Source: Labilithrix sp.
GTDB lineage: Bacteria; Myxococcota_A; Polyangia; Polyangiales; Polyangiaceae
Length of the DNA stretch: 64,000 nt
Assembly (NCBI GenBank): GCA_019637175.1
Contig: JAHBWD010000025.1
Location: 1-64,000, forward strand
Reading direction: 5' to 3'
Shown: positions 57,601 to 64,000 of the stretch, piece after piece
Layout of the letters: the number at the start of each line of letters is the position of its first letter
How positions within the stretch are numbered: position 1 is the stretch's first letter
Made by a program: the position numbers and the translations under genes
The notes under the pieces: model-generated
Database searches by the model: none
What the model was told of the DNA's origin: nothing
Seen by the model: only the letters and a program-made list of their open reading frames with translations

Positions 57601-60200
57601 GGCTCGACGACACGCGCGCGCTCATCGACGTGCTCGAGCGACGCATCACGATCGAGGCGGGCGCCGCAGAGCAGGCGGATCTGCATCACCGGCTCGCGAG
57701 CCTCCAGATCGGCGCACAAGGCGACAAGGCACAGGGTCTCGCGACGCTGCGTCTCGCGCTCGAGCGCGTGCCCGGCCACGACAAGAGCCGCGAGGCGGTC
57801 GAGCAGCTCCTGCGCGAAGACGCGCTCTTCGACGAGGCGTTCGAAACGCTCGAGGGCGTGTATCGGTCGACCGATCGCGGCGCCGATCTCGGGCGCCTCT
57901 ACGCGCGCCGCGTCGAGCGCGCCGACGGAACGCGCGAGCGTACGCGCGCCAGGCTCGAGCTCGCGCGCGTCTTGGAGAACGAAGGCGCCGATCCCGCCGC
58001 GGCGCAGCGCGCGGTCGAGGCCGCGATCGGCGACGATCCGCAAGACGAGACCGCGCTCGCGGAGCTCGAGCGGCTCGCGGAGCGCACGGGGAGCTGGCCG
58101 TCGGCGGCCGACGCGCTCGCGCGGGCGCTCGACGCGGCCGATCGCGCGGCGCGGGGGCAGTCGGGCCCGAGCGTCGCCGCGCTCGCGGCGGGCACGGGAG
58201 GCGAGCTGTGGGCGCGCCTCGCGCGGTGGCGTCGCGACCGCGTGGAAGATCCGCGCGGCGCCGAGCTCGCGTTCACGCGCGCGCTCGATCTCGATCCCGA
58301 GAACGCCGCGCTCGTTCGCGCGCTCGAAGCGCTGACGCGCGCGCCGGGGCGCGAGCGCGATCGCATCGCCGTCCTGCGCCGCCTCGGGCGGCTCGAGGGC
58401 GATCCAGAGCAGAAGCGCGAGCTCGCGCGCGAGGCCGCGAGCATGGCCGAGAACGTCATCGCCGATACGCGGCTCGCCGAGGAGGTCCTGCGCGAGCTGC
58501 TCCAAGAGAACGAGGCCGACGCGTGGGCGGCCTCGGAGCTCACGCGCCTCCGCGAGGAGGCGGGCGATCACCAGGAGGTCGTCACGCTCCTCTTGAAGCG
58601 CGCGGAGGCCGAGGGCGACGGCGCGCAGGCGGCGGCGCTCCGGCACCGCGCCGCCGACGTCGCGGCCGACAAGCTCGCCGATCGCGATCGCGCGATCGCG
58701 CTCTACGAGGAGATCCTCGAGCAGGATCCGACCGACGAGCGGGCTCAGGAGCGCTTGCGCGCGCTCTACGACGAGCTCGGCAAGTGGAGCGAGCTCGCGA
58801 AGCTGCTCTCGATGCTGGTCGACAACGCCACGTCGGCGGAGGCGCGCGCGACGCTGCGGCTCGATCTCGCGAAGCTCTCGCTCGACAAGTTCGAGGCGCC
58901 GCGTGACGCGGCCGACACGCTGCGCCTCGTCCTCGACGAAGATCCGGACCACGAGGGCGCGGCGCGCGCGCTCGCGTCGATCTACGAGAAGACGGAGCGC
59001 TACCCGGAGCTCGCCGAGCTCTGGGCGCAGCTCGTCGAGCGCGCAAAGGCACGGGGCGAGACCTCGCTCGAGCTCGAGCGCCGCGTCACGCTCGCGGTGA
59101 TCCTCGAGGAGCAGGTCAACGACGCGGGCGCCGCGCTGAAGGCCTACGAGGAGGTCCTCGAGCGCGACGCGACGCATCGGAGCGCGCTCGAGGCGGTGGC
59201 GCGGCTCGCCGAGGCGCGCGGGAGCTGGGAGAAGGGGGCCGGAGCGCTCGCGAGGCTGCTCGAGTCCGAGACGGGCGACGCCGCCGTGGCCGTCGCGCTC
59301 CGCCTCGCCAAGGCGCGGACGGAGATCGGCGACGACGCCGGCGTCGAGCAGGCGCTCGTGCGCGCGCTCGACGCTCAGCCGAAGAACGCCGACGTGCGCG
59401 CGCAGCTCGCGCAGCTCTACGAGAAGATGAAGAGCTGGAACGAGCTGGCGTCGCTCCTCGTCGGCAACGCCGACATCGTCGCCGAGGAGAACCCCTACGA
59501 GCCGCCGATCGTCGACGTGACGCTCGCGCGCGGTGGCAGCCTCGCGCCGGGCGCGGGGTCGATGGCTCCGCCGGGCGCGACGGTGCCGCCGCCGCCGGCG
59601 CACGTCGCCGAGCAGGTGAAGCTCCTCCGGCGCGCCGCCGAGATCCACATGGCCGAGCGTCGGGCGCCCGACGACGCGGTGCCGATCCTCGAGCGGGTCA
59701 CGAAGCTCGTGCCCCACGATCGCGAGCCCATGCTCCTCTTGTGCGACGCCTACACCGAGGCCAAGCGCGATCGCGAAGCCGCCGCGGTGCTCGAGCGGGT
59801 CATCGCGTCGTTCGGGAACAAGCGCACCAAGGAGCTCTCGCTCTATCATCACCGCCTCGGCCGCGCGCTCGCGTCGCTGGGGAACAAGGACGTCGCGCTC
59901 ACCCAGCTCGACATGGCGTTCAAGATCGATCCCGGATCGATCGACGTGCTCCGCGACCTCGGCGTGATGGCGCTCGAGGCCAACGATCTCGATCGCGCGC
60001 AGAAGACGTTCCGCGCGTTGCTCCTCCAGCGGCTCGACGGATCGAGCGGCATCTCGAAGGGCGAGGTCTTCTACTACCTCGGCGAGATCTCGATGAAGCA
60101 GGGCGACAAGGCGAAGGCGGTGCAGATGCTCGAGCGCGCCGTCGAGAACGAGCCCACGCTCGATCGCGCCAAGCAGATGCTCTCCGGCCTCAAGAGCTGA
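48690..60200 (+). CDS. Giant tetratricopeptide-repeat protein (3836 aa)
   Basis: One uninterrupted frame of 3836 residues. The main body (about 1-3600) is a tandem array of a roughly 75-residue helical unit, estimated at 45-50 copies. The unit reads like LYE--E-W-DLV-VLE-RLE-----ERR-LL-RLA-L-EE-L-D---AI-AY--VLELDP, that is two TPR-like helical pairs each; examples near 49545 (GAYERVLDLSPGQSEAMGAL) and 54020 (EAIEAYRQALTLDPSHAPAR). A Pro/Gly-rich linker (about 3605-3640) separates a shorter TPR tail ending MLERAVENEPTLDRAKQML. No signal peptide, membrane segment or catalytic motif, so a cytoplasmic scaffold is likely. TGATG couples it to the acyltransferase downstream. All long antisense frames in it are shadows. 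Confidence 0.93.
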   Translation: MTAKTIRSALGVLQDDPDNDKAWSDLREALGFTEGEAAVDPGDLGADELAQLLEAARRAHEMRREYDAVADLLEIEAALATGPREADLVSELARVRDDVLLDDAGAMSAYRRLLGLRPNDATAEEAIERSEAKRSKWKDLAQRYFTESKSAGDASFKSSLLVSAAEIAYRYGLPDLRDAAPSEEDASAPPKSKRKGGKKNKLKDPAGARRELLDKIIGLLADALELDPKNRRAALLRERLLRAEERWEDLVVALESFAAEVPAKDEKLAALIRLARVLKKKLGAPDRATGAYERVLDLSPGQSEAMGALVDHFTEREMWDHLVSLYDGQLSGGGVRQGQEVGIILQIAMVSWKMRGKPEAAEPYFDRLRKLEPAHPGMLGFFREWCPAKGEQARLAQILTDAQRAMPDGPERGKLAAEIALLAEEGANAQKAIEQWRAVLRSEPTNAAAREALKRLYRQTGTFNHLADLLRSELERVAPDDAAARLPILRDIAAIYREHIKSDSALVTVLSQIIALDAQDAEAVRELARVYETLGRWRDLLTTQMRLAELEPDTARRAELYRAVARRWLDQFSNVQNAVEAFEKLREVDPDDREAVTKLKDLYTKRRAYRQLYDLYEGELARTEGAERRALWMEMAKMASDRLDRGADASRLYKLILGEDPRDAAALDALEKQAERDKDFATVADALERRADLTDDAQAKLVVLQKLGTVYADRLEDHAGALRVWRRVLELSPGHAKAMRILRDSYLAIGDFDGLSELYAQSSDWEGLVEVLSSAADRAADLQLKIDLSFRSAAIFEEKLGAPERAFRAYERVLSVKPDDRRAAAALAPLYEAEEKWARLPALYEVLLAHTDDAAEKRALYKKLAIVSGNKLSDRAAAFRYAVKAFDLAPAEPAAVRELEEWARASGEWQAFASALEARASSKSTSLDEKRGLRLKLAEVSAVHTGNSGDAIGAYRELIEANENDEEAIAALDRLLRAAPDRHDDLRWLFRLRANRVEAGPDRVAVLAEWALLEEEALSSPAEAIGLYKEILDVDAREVRALRALGRLLLASGDAEGAAAILQQERDLEEGGSRVAREIDLARLYMGPLKKPREALAAAKRALEIAPNDAAVIAVVEELLPLSETRGAAAVVLEQAYEATGAWQKQGDVLAVLIATAASKADRLALHGRLADVKVKLGDLPGAFEVVARAAQDYPSELELWDRLSVLANKTHRTQAFVEAIAAAVPEKGETGLPPHVEIDLAERAATLYDEMLGEIDRATPYLDRILSRDPTNDRAFARLKQILTTRERWADLEALYERVLAATEDAGRRADLLAEVALVAEEITGDASKAIHYYERILELEPGHDQAIFALDKLYAGQERWQNLADLLQRRLSLAGSADTTQLKLRVGTLLFNRLGDPKAALNHLEEVVSADSSLRDARELVEKCLSHPDLRQRAAIILEGVYAEREEMRDLVRVLEVRLEFVADDVERRELLRRIAELRDERLTDDKGAFETYGQLLPLSPGDVEARQRYLEIAARLERLDAAADVILVAAKNAESPQPRAELLGDVARIFEQSEESDRAEAIHKQVLDLAPDDPSIALPAVRALERIYTARGKSKDLADVLRVQVKLEEAAPVRRELLARLGELAEGDLKDDAAAIVAWKARLDDDPADEGALAALDRLYERAGDHRALVEVLRAREGQADGAEARKVLMVRAAQTLGDRLGDVAEAILAYRAVLDDFGADRAILGALASLYEKAEQWRDLAETLEAELALATEDADRIGLLTRLGDVRRARLTEVNEAIEAYRQALTLDPSHAPARAALEELLSDPEARREAAEILRPLYEAAGQEAKLVRVLDIQVEHEGTLEGRLEIYQRATDVTEGPLGDPSRAFGYAARALREAAGDPAIEGWVAHAERLTERREGGGAYAELVALYRDVVPDVLDEEQQLALTLRVAELARTKLADAALAKQYYRKALDLRADDARALVALEELHEEAAEHEQLLEILKRRAEGAPDDASKIAILYKEARICDEALSDRDRAIAAYEQVLEVGLDAPAVQALERLYTASSRWGDLVALAERELGAPDLDGARKATLHHALGRVHEKELGEIERAFEEYAEALRVDAAHEPTIASLEHIMSQKTPEAGRAAEMLEQVYLARLDWRRVMTAIDARLEGSEDPDERRTLLRRLAKLHEEQEENYKAALEVTAKLLAEDVTDESSWSELERLARVANAEDRLAEIYAAELEKIASDEPSTARLAFRTGELFEAQKQGARALAFYRRAYAFSPEEEQAAFHAIDRLLAQGSKPAERVALYRDALEYRTAPEERVATLHAIAKIEEEELSDDDAAVATHRSILDVDETDAPALDALARLYTRRERFRDLADLHRRRAEQSALPEEEAKWRLALGNVLESKLSETAGAIDELEAVLALVSPQASDTGRAAIAALESMVSNEDHRGRVVDLLRPIYETADDWRKLVEVAKHRFALATTPHEKVAVLRDTAKLLEERGSDLDGAFDCLKEAFALDPDDGETRDELDRLAVATERWDDLADAYEQGIAKTDGIGQRELLGQLAKLHDKRRDDPRRALDAWDRLFRLDESDSGPLDEMDQLATLLSDWATLVRVLAKRAELTNDDEERASLWRRIGESRRDMLDDPQGSIDAYERALELEPESAFTLDNLIALYEERNDAARLVDLYRRRVELCGEDDGDLRHRLLLDGARCYEVGLNDRREAVVLLGQALAAKPGDSEVMQRLAGLYEAEKMWPELLDNLREQATAEGDAAARAVLTRRIGKLLASELDDHEKALDAFREVLATAYDEEAARAVREIGEARDELRREAADVLEPVLRAAGKFEALADTLEMRLRAQTEPLDRAATLKTIALVSETSLSDVARAQAALLRALTEQPQDADLHAQNERVASLLGKWEPYADALAERAASIFDAKVTAELFSRLGAIAESHLNDLARAAEAYARAAEQGGDTPDVLGALERVYGGLDDTRALIDVLERRITIEAGAAEQADLHHRLASLQIGAQGDKAQGLATLRLALERVPGHDKSREAVEQLLREDALFDEAFETLEGVYRSTDRGADLGRLYARRVERADGTRERTRARLELARVLENEGADPAAAQRAVEAAIGDDPQDETALAELERLAERTGSWPSAADALARALDAADRAARGQSGPSVAALAAGTGGELWARLARWRRDRVEDPRGAELAFTRALDLDPENAALVRALEALTRAPGRERDRIAVLRRLGRLEGDPEQKRELAREAASMAENVIADTRLAEEVLRELLQENEADAWAASELTRLREEAGDHQEVVTLLLKRAEAEGDGAQAAALRHRAADVAADKLADRDRAIALYEEILEQDPTDERAQERLRALYDELGKWSELAKLLSMLVDNATSAEARATLRLDLAKLSLDKFEAPRDAADTLRLVLDEDPDHEGAARALASIYEKTERYPELAELWAQLVERAKARGETSLELERRVTLAVILEEQVNDAGAALKAYEEVLERDATHRSALEAVARLAEARGSWEKGAGALARLLESETGDAAVAVALRLAKARTEIGDDAGVEQALVRALDAQPKNADVRAQLAQLYEKMKSWNELASLLVGNADIVAEENPYEPPIVDVTLARGGSLAPGAGSMAPPGATVPPPPAHVAEQVKLLRRAAEIHMAERRAPDDAVPILERVTKLVPHDREPMLLLCDAYTEAKRDREAAAVLERVIASFGNKRTKELSLYHHRLGRALASLGNKDVALTQLDMAFKIDPGSIDVLRDLGVMALEANDLDRAQKTFRALLLQRLDGSSGISKGEVFYYLGEISMKQGDKAKAVQMLERAVENEPTLDRAKQMLSGLKS

Positions 60201-60919
60201 TGTTCGCGCGCGCGCTCGCCGGCTGGCTGCTCGGCCTCGTCGCGCGCGCGTGGCTCGCGACGCTCCGCATCGAGCTCGAGATCGACCCCGAGCTGCGTGC
60301 GAGGCATGATCTGCCGTGGGTGTTCGCGTTCTTCCACGGCACGCAGTGGCCGCTGCTCGCGTGGAGGCGCAGGCGACCGACCGTGGTCATGGTCAGTCAC
60401 TCGGCCGACGGCGCGATGCAGTCGCGGGCGCTCACGCTGCTGGGCCTCCGGATCGTGCGCGGCTCGTCGTCGCGAGGCGGGGCGCGGGGGCTGGCGGCGC
60501 TCGTGCGCCGGATGAAGCGCGAAGCGCTCGACGCCGCCTTCGCGGTCGACGGGCCCCGCGGACCCTACGGCGACGCGAAGCCGGGCGTCGTGCTCGCGGC
60601 CCGCGCGGCCTCGGGGATCATCGTCCCGATGGGGAGCGCGACCGAGCGAGGAAAGGTCTTCGCCCGTGCGTGGGACCGCTTCGCCTTGGCTTGGCCGTGG
60701 AGCCGCGTGTCCGTCGTGTTGGGGGCGCCGCTCGCGCCCTCGGACGATCTCGACGCCGATCTCCGCGCCGTGGGGGAGGCCATCCGCGCCGCGAACGCTC
60801 GCGCGGCTGCGATCTTGACGCCAGCCCGCCCCAAGATGCTAGCATCGTTGGGATTTTCGGAGAGGTCCGTCGGAGGCGGGACCACGGATTCGTCGCCGTC
60901 TCCATTTGGCATTGAATGA
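60200..60919 (+). CDS. DUF374 lysophospholipid acyltransferase-like protein
   Basis: 239 residues. The N terminus is hydrophobic (MFARALAGWLLGLVARAWLA). DUF374 motifs are present: FFHGTQWPLLAW, MVSHSADGAMQSRALTLLGL, RGSSSRGGARGLAAL and AAFAVDGPRGPYGDAKPGVV. The family is distantly related to PlsC/LpxL-type acyltransferases, with HG--W as the catalytic His region. The ATG lies in TGATG with the stop of the giant TPR gene, so expression is coupled. Its substrate may be a lipid A or glycerolipid intermediate. Confidence 0.85.
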   Translation: MFARALAGWLLGLVARAWLATLRIELEIDPELRARHDLPWVFAFFHGTQWPLLAWRRRRPTVVMVSHSADGAMQSRALTLLGLRIVRGSSSRGGARGLAALVRRMKREALDAAFAVDGPRGPYGDAKPGVVLAARAASGIIVPMGSATERGKVFARAWDRFALAWPWSRVSVVLGAPLAPSDDLDADLRAVGEAIRAANARAAAILTPARPKMLASLGFSERSVGGGTTDSSPSPFGIE

Positions 60920-61019
60920 CTGTGCGGAGGGTTCGGTCCAATGCGAAGGCCCGCATTCCGCCCGCTAGCTTGCGCCGTGGGAGCCTTCGGCGAACACCCC
61001 GGCAGGAGAAAAATCGATC

Positions 61020-61862
61020 ATGCGTAGCTCGTCTCTCGCGCTCGTCGGTGTCATCAGCGTCGTCGGCCTCTCGGCGTGCAGCATCACCGCAGACGGCAAC
61101 AGCGTCACGTTCAAGACCGTGCCGGAGTTCGTCGACAGCAGCCAGCCGGCCAAGTCGTCGACGGGCGACTGGAACGGCGAAGAGATCAAGATCACGAACG
61201 CGGGCGTCAACCCTCTGACCGGCGAGGGCGGCATCGTCATCACGGTCGATCCCTCCGCGACGAAGGTCACCGCGAGCGCCATCTTCGCCGCGCGCGCGGA
61301 CACCGAGTCCGAAGCGCAGCTCTCGATCAAGGACGCCATTCAGACCTTCACGCTCAGCGAGAGCAACGGCTTCCAGATCGCCTGCGCGCACGGCCAGGAT
61401 CATGGAACCTCGAAGGTCGCGGCGTCGGGCTGCAAGCTCCTCCGCGTCACGATCCCCGCGGGCACCGTCGACAAACCGATGAACCTGAACATCTCGAGCG
61501 GGCAGGGCGGCATCCGCTTCAGCGGCACCGTCATCGCCAAGACGGTCCTCGCCAACGAGGCGGGCCTGGGCGACCTCGACATCAAGGTCACCCCCGTGAA
61601 GGACGCGGACATCAACCTCAAGGGCGACAACAAGGTCACGCTGTCTCTCCCCAGCGACTTCTCGGCGAAGAGCGTGACGTTGAAGGTCAACGAGAGCAAC
61701 GAGGCAGACGCGGCCAAGCGCATCATCACGACCGACTTCCAGGGCCTCGAGAACGGCGGGTCGTACCCCACCGCGGGCGCGACGGAGAACGCGGCGGCGC
61801 TCATCGCGCTCGAGTCGCGCGGCTTGCTCGACGACTACACCGTCACGCTCAAGCGGCAGTAA
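61020..61862 (+). CDS. Lipoprotein with repeat beta-helix-like domain
   Basis: 280 residues. Lipobox LSAC, then a region (about 40-110) that starts VPEFVDSSQPAKSSTGDWNG. A long stretch of alternating short strands follows, with a conserved CAHG/SGCKLLRV element in the middle and a C-terminal D/N-rich part (DADINLKGDNKVTLSLP). This may be a right-handed beta-helix or DUF4097-like adhesive fold. It is followed at 10 nt by a homologous gene (61872). Function unknown. Confidence 0.72.
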   Translation: MRSSSLALVGVISVVGLSACSITADGNSVTFKTVPEFVDSSQPAKSSTGDWNGEEIKITNAGVNPLTGEGGIVITVDPSATKVTASAIFAARADTESEAQLSIKDAIQTFTLSESNGFQIACAHGQDHGTSKVAASGCKLLRVTIPAGTVDKPMNLNISSGQGGIRFSGTVIAKTVLANEAGLGDLDIKVTPVKDADINLKGDNKVTLSLPSDFSAKSVTLKVNESNEADAAKRIITTDFQGLENGGSYPTAGATENAAALIALESRGLLDDYTVTLKRQ

Positions 61863-61871
61863 ACTGCACGT

Positions 61872-62654
61872 GTGAACGGAAAGCGGTTCTTCTCCACGCT
61901 GGTGGTGGCGGGCGCGACGACGAGCTGCGTCTCGTCACCGCTCGTGGAGAGGGCTCGCTTCGTGGAAGACTCGGTCGGCCGAACGTCCGAGGAAGACTGG
62001 AAGGGCGAGAAGATCGCGATCGAGCTCGACGGGGCAGGGAAGGGCTCCGCGGGCGCGCTCGAGATCGTGATCGACGCGCAGACGACCCGCGTGTACGCGG
62101 TCGCGCGATTCGTCGCCGTCGCCGACGCCGAAGACAAGCCCAGCGCCGATCGATCGATCGACGAGGCGAAGAAGACGTACCAGATCACCACGAGCGGCGA
62201 CACGATCCGCGTCGTCTGTCGTCACGGCCAGGCCGCCGGCAGCTCCGCGGCCGAAGATTCGGGCTGCGAGACGCTCAGCGTGTTCGTCCCCGCGGGCGAC
62301 GCGGCGCGGCCGGTCGCGCTCTCGGCCCGCGCCACGCAGGGGACGATCCTGGTGGCGGCGGGCGGCGCGACGCTGCGCGAGCTCGAGCTGCGCGCGGAGA
62401 GAGGCGGAATCGACGCGACGGTCGCGACGGCCGCCGGGGCGAAGATCTCCGCGATCGCCGAGACCGGCGACGTCGTCGCGCGCGTTCCGCCCGACTTCGC
62501 CGCCGACGTCGTCACGCTGTCGGCGCCGGGCAAGATCGACGCCTCGGCGTTCCCCGACGTCGAGAGCGGGCGCGGGCGCGGCCCTCAGGGCCTGGGCGCG
62601 CGCGCGATCGAGCTCGTGTCCCGTGACGGCAGCGTCACGCTCGCTTCTCGGTGA
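61872..62654 (+). CDS. Lipoprotein, tandem paralogue of the protein at 61020
   Basis: 260 residues from GTG 61872. Lipobox TTSC. Shared with the upstream protein: the opening (FVEDSVGRTSEEDWKGEKI versus FVDSSQPAKSSTGDWNGEEI), an internal CRHG ... SGCETLSVFVPAGDAARPV block matching CAHG ... SGCKLLRVTIPAGTVDKPM, and the strand-rich C terminus. The pair arose by duplication and probably forms one transcript. The stop overlaps the convergent ridA gene by 20 bp. Confidence 0.72.
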   Translation: MNGKRFFSTLVVAGATTSCVSSPLVERARFVEDSVGRTSEEDWKGEKIAIELDGAGKGSAGALEIVIDAQTTRVYAVARFVAVADAEDKPSADRSIDEAKKTYQITTSGDTIRVVCRHGQAAGSSAAEDSGCETLSVFVPAGDAARPVALSARATQGTILVAAGGATLRELELRAERGGIDATVATAAGAKISAIAETGDVVARVPPDFAADVVTLSAPGKIDASAFPDVESGRGRGPQGLGARAIELVSRDGSVTLASR

Positions 62655-63024
62655 CGCGCGCGATCGCGTCGATCTCGACGCGGGCTCCCTTCGGGAGGGC
62701 GCTCACCTGCACCGTGGCGCGCGCGGGAGGAGCGGCGGTGAAGCGCTTGGCGTAGGTCTGGTTGACCGCCTGGAAGTCGCCGAGATCGACGAGGTAGATC
62801 GTCGTCTTCACGACGTCGGCGAACGAGCAGCCCGACGCGGCGAGGACCGCGGCGAGGTTGTCGAGCACGCGCTCGGTCTGCGTGGCGATGTCGCCGGTGA
62901 CGAGCTCGCCCGTCTTCGGATCGATCGGGACCTGCCCGCTCAGGAAGACGAGATCACCCGAGCGGATCGCCTGCGAGTACGGACCGATCGCGGCGGGCGC
63001 GTCGTGGGTCGAGATGGCCTTCAT
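62635..63024 (-). CDS. ridA: RidA family enamine/imine deaminase
   Basis: 129 residues, the usual RidA length. Conserved AAIGPYSQAIRSGDLVFLSG, TERVLDNLAAVLAASGCSFA and the catalytic Arg region PARATVQVSALPKGARVEID. It releases ammonia from reactive enamine intermediates such as 2-aminoacrylate in the cytoplasm. ATG 63024; further upstream in-frame sequence is antisense to the neighbouring lipoprotein gene. Confidence 0.94.
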   Translation of the reverse strand: MKAISTHDAPAAIGPYSQAIRSGDLVFLSGQVPIDPKTGELVTGDIATQTERVLDNLAAVLAASGCSFADVVKTTIYLVDLGDFQAVNQTYAKRFTAAPPARATVQVSALPKGARVEIDAIARVTEKRA

Positions 63025-63076
63025 GGCCGCCACTCTCGCCCAAGCGCGCGCGAGCGACAAGGGCCGGCCCGCAGCG

Positions 63077-63919
63077 CTAGGGAACGAGATCGCACACGAC
63101 GTCGTCGAAATCGACGATCCACTGGCGCGCCGAGACGGCCGTGCCGGGGCCGAGCTGGAAGCGCGCCTCGGTGGCGGGCTCGGCCTTCGGGGCCGGGCTC
63201 GGAACCGAGGTCGCGGTGGCGGCGAGGATGAGCACACCGTCGAGCCGAACCGTCGTACGCGGCACGGTCGGCCGCATGTCGATCGCGATCGTGACCCACG
63301 TGCCGTCGGCGATGCTCGCCGATTTGGTGCTCTGGAGCACCGTGCCGCCGTCGAGGACCGTGCTCGCGAGCGTCGCGGTGAACGACGTCGTGGGCGCGGG
63401 ACCGAGCTGCAAGCCCAAGCGGCTCGAGACGTCCGGTGAGGGGAGGAGGAGGTCGAGGAAGTAGATCCCCTGCGCGGTGTCGCGCTGGACGACGCGCATC
63501 GCGAACGAACAGGTCATCCCCTTCGTCGAGCCGAGCGATGCCGCCGCCATCGCCGCGACCGCGTTCGCGCCGACCGTCGCCTGGAGGACCCGCGGCGGCG
63601 AAGGCGCGCCCGGCGCGAGTCGGGGCACGAGGGTTCCCTCGCCGATGAGGTAGGGCATCCACCCGCTCGAGGCGACCCCGTCGAAGTCGTCGCAGAGCCA
63701 GTGCGGCATCATGCAAGGACGAGCGCCGGCCTCCGGCGTTCGTCCGCCTTCGCGGCCCGAGTCCGGAGGGTCGCCGTCTTGTACGCCGCCTCCGTCGAGG
63801 CCGGCGTCGTCGTCGCCGCCCCCGTCCGGCAGGCCAGGCTCGTCGCCGAACGAGGCGCAAGCGCCCGCGGCGCCGAAGCCGGGCGTGAGCGCGACGAGCC
63901 AGAACGCGAAACGCTTCAC
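63077..63919 (-). CDS. Lipoprotein with lectin-like domain
   Basis: 280 residues from GTG. Signal ends in GAC, then an Asp/Gly-rich tether (EPGLPDGGGDDDAGLDGGGV). The mature domain begins WLCDDFDGVASSGWMP and ends IVDFDDVVCDLV, as in the protein at 22799-23605, with strand-rich sequence between, so a lectin/glucanase-like sandwich is expected. A weak minus-strand promoter (TTGACC, 17-bp spacer, TTCTCT) lies near 63935-63958. The remaining bases to 64000 hold no recognised gene. Confidence 0.7.
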   Translation of the reverse strand: MKRFAFWLVALTPGFGAAGACASFGDEPGLPDGGGDDDAGLDGGGVQDGDPPDSGREGGRTPEAGARPCMMPHWLCDDFDGVASSGWMPYLIGEGTLVPRLAPGAPSPPRVLQATVGANAVAAMAAASLGSTKGMTCSFAMRVVQRDTAQGIYFLDLLLPSPDVSSRLGLQLGPAPTTSFTATLASTVLDGGTVLQSTKSASIADGTWVTIAIDMRPTVPRTTVRLDGVLILAATATSVPSPAPKAEPATEARFQLGPGTAVSARQWIVDFDDVVCDLVP

Positions 63920-64000
63920 GCTCTACGAAGAGAATCCCAGGCGCGCCGGACGGTCAAGGTTGCTGTCAGAGCGATTGTCGTCCCGCGAGCGCGCGGCCCA

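Noticed and set aside
53301-59852. 2183-residue minus-strand ORF inside the giant TPR gene
   Set aside because: It is the mirror frame of a periodic GC-rich gene: low-complexity Arg/Glu/Leu sequence, no recognisable domain, no promoter or ribosome site. The plus-strand TPR frame is clearly coding.

Overview
The window is very GC-rich, almost fully coding DNA that looks like a myxobacterium (Myxococcota, probably Polyangiales-like). The signs are many Asp/Gly/Pro-rich lipoproteins, Ser/Thr kinases with PEGA-type tails, FHA-linked sigma54 activators, TPR/PEGA proteins, a copper type II monooxygenase fused to a cytochrome c motif, and a lone cobalamin riboswitch. The lineage is inferred from gene style; there is no rRNA or tRNA to confirm it.

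Layout. 1-4080: tail of a repeat protein, a membrane-anchored Ser/Thr kinase, a divergent FHA-sigma54 activator and a 62-residue ORF behind a -24/-12 promoter. 4089-8859 (minus): an operon of two lipoproteins, a PEGA kinase and a TPR/PEGA protein. 9168-10526 (plus): copper monooxygenase. 10585-10995: a lipoprotein start cut off by an IS110-type remnant. 11001-17690 (minus): a five-gene envelope operon (LolA-like carrier, ABC ATPase, ABC permease, outer-membrane barrel, TPR protein). 17831-24076 (minus): a second FHA/AAA+ regulator without GAFTGA, a GST, a flavin-barrel/GAF/winged-helix regulator with a small flavin-barrel partner, and several lipoproteins. 24179-33189 (minus): a partial complex I operon, nuoE-F-J-K-L-M-N. 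33370-40562: zinc-ribbon/TM2 protein, DUF2752, YchF, VanW, a hypothetical protein, CoaBC and a HTH protein. 40690-44378 (plus): cobalamin riboswitch with a propeller-like lipoprotein, a DUF952-DJ-1 fusion and a serine hydrolase. 44388-48476 (minus): lipoprotein, thioredoxin-like DUF255 protein, lipid kinase and PlsC. 48690-60200: a single 3836-residue TPR gene, translationally coupled to a DUF374 acyltransferase. 60920-64000: paired lipoproteins, RidA and another lipoprotein.

How genes may work together. The clearest unexplained structure is a putative sigma54 regulon in the first 18 kb. The same 18-bp palindrome (TGTCGCGGGCGCGCGACA, read toward the promoter) lies 71-73 bp upstream of -24/-12 elements in front of the copper monooxygenase and the ABC/outer-membrane operon. 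A diverged copy lies upstream of the 62-residue ORF next to the GAFTGA-containing FHA activator. With two kinases and two TPR/PEGA proteins in the same stretch, this suggests a kinase-FHA-sigma54 envelope pathway. That is inference; only the motifs and their geometry are seen. The second main lead is the cobalamin riboswitch controlling a solo surface-type lipoprotein, which may be a B12-capture protein.
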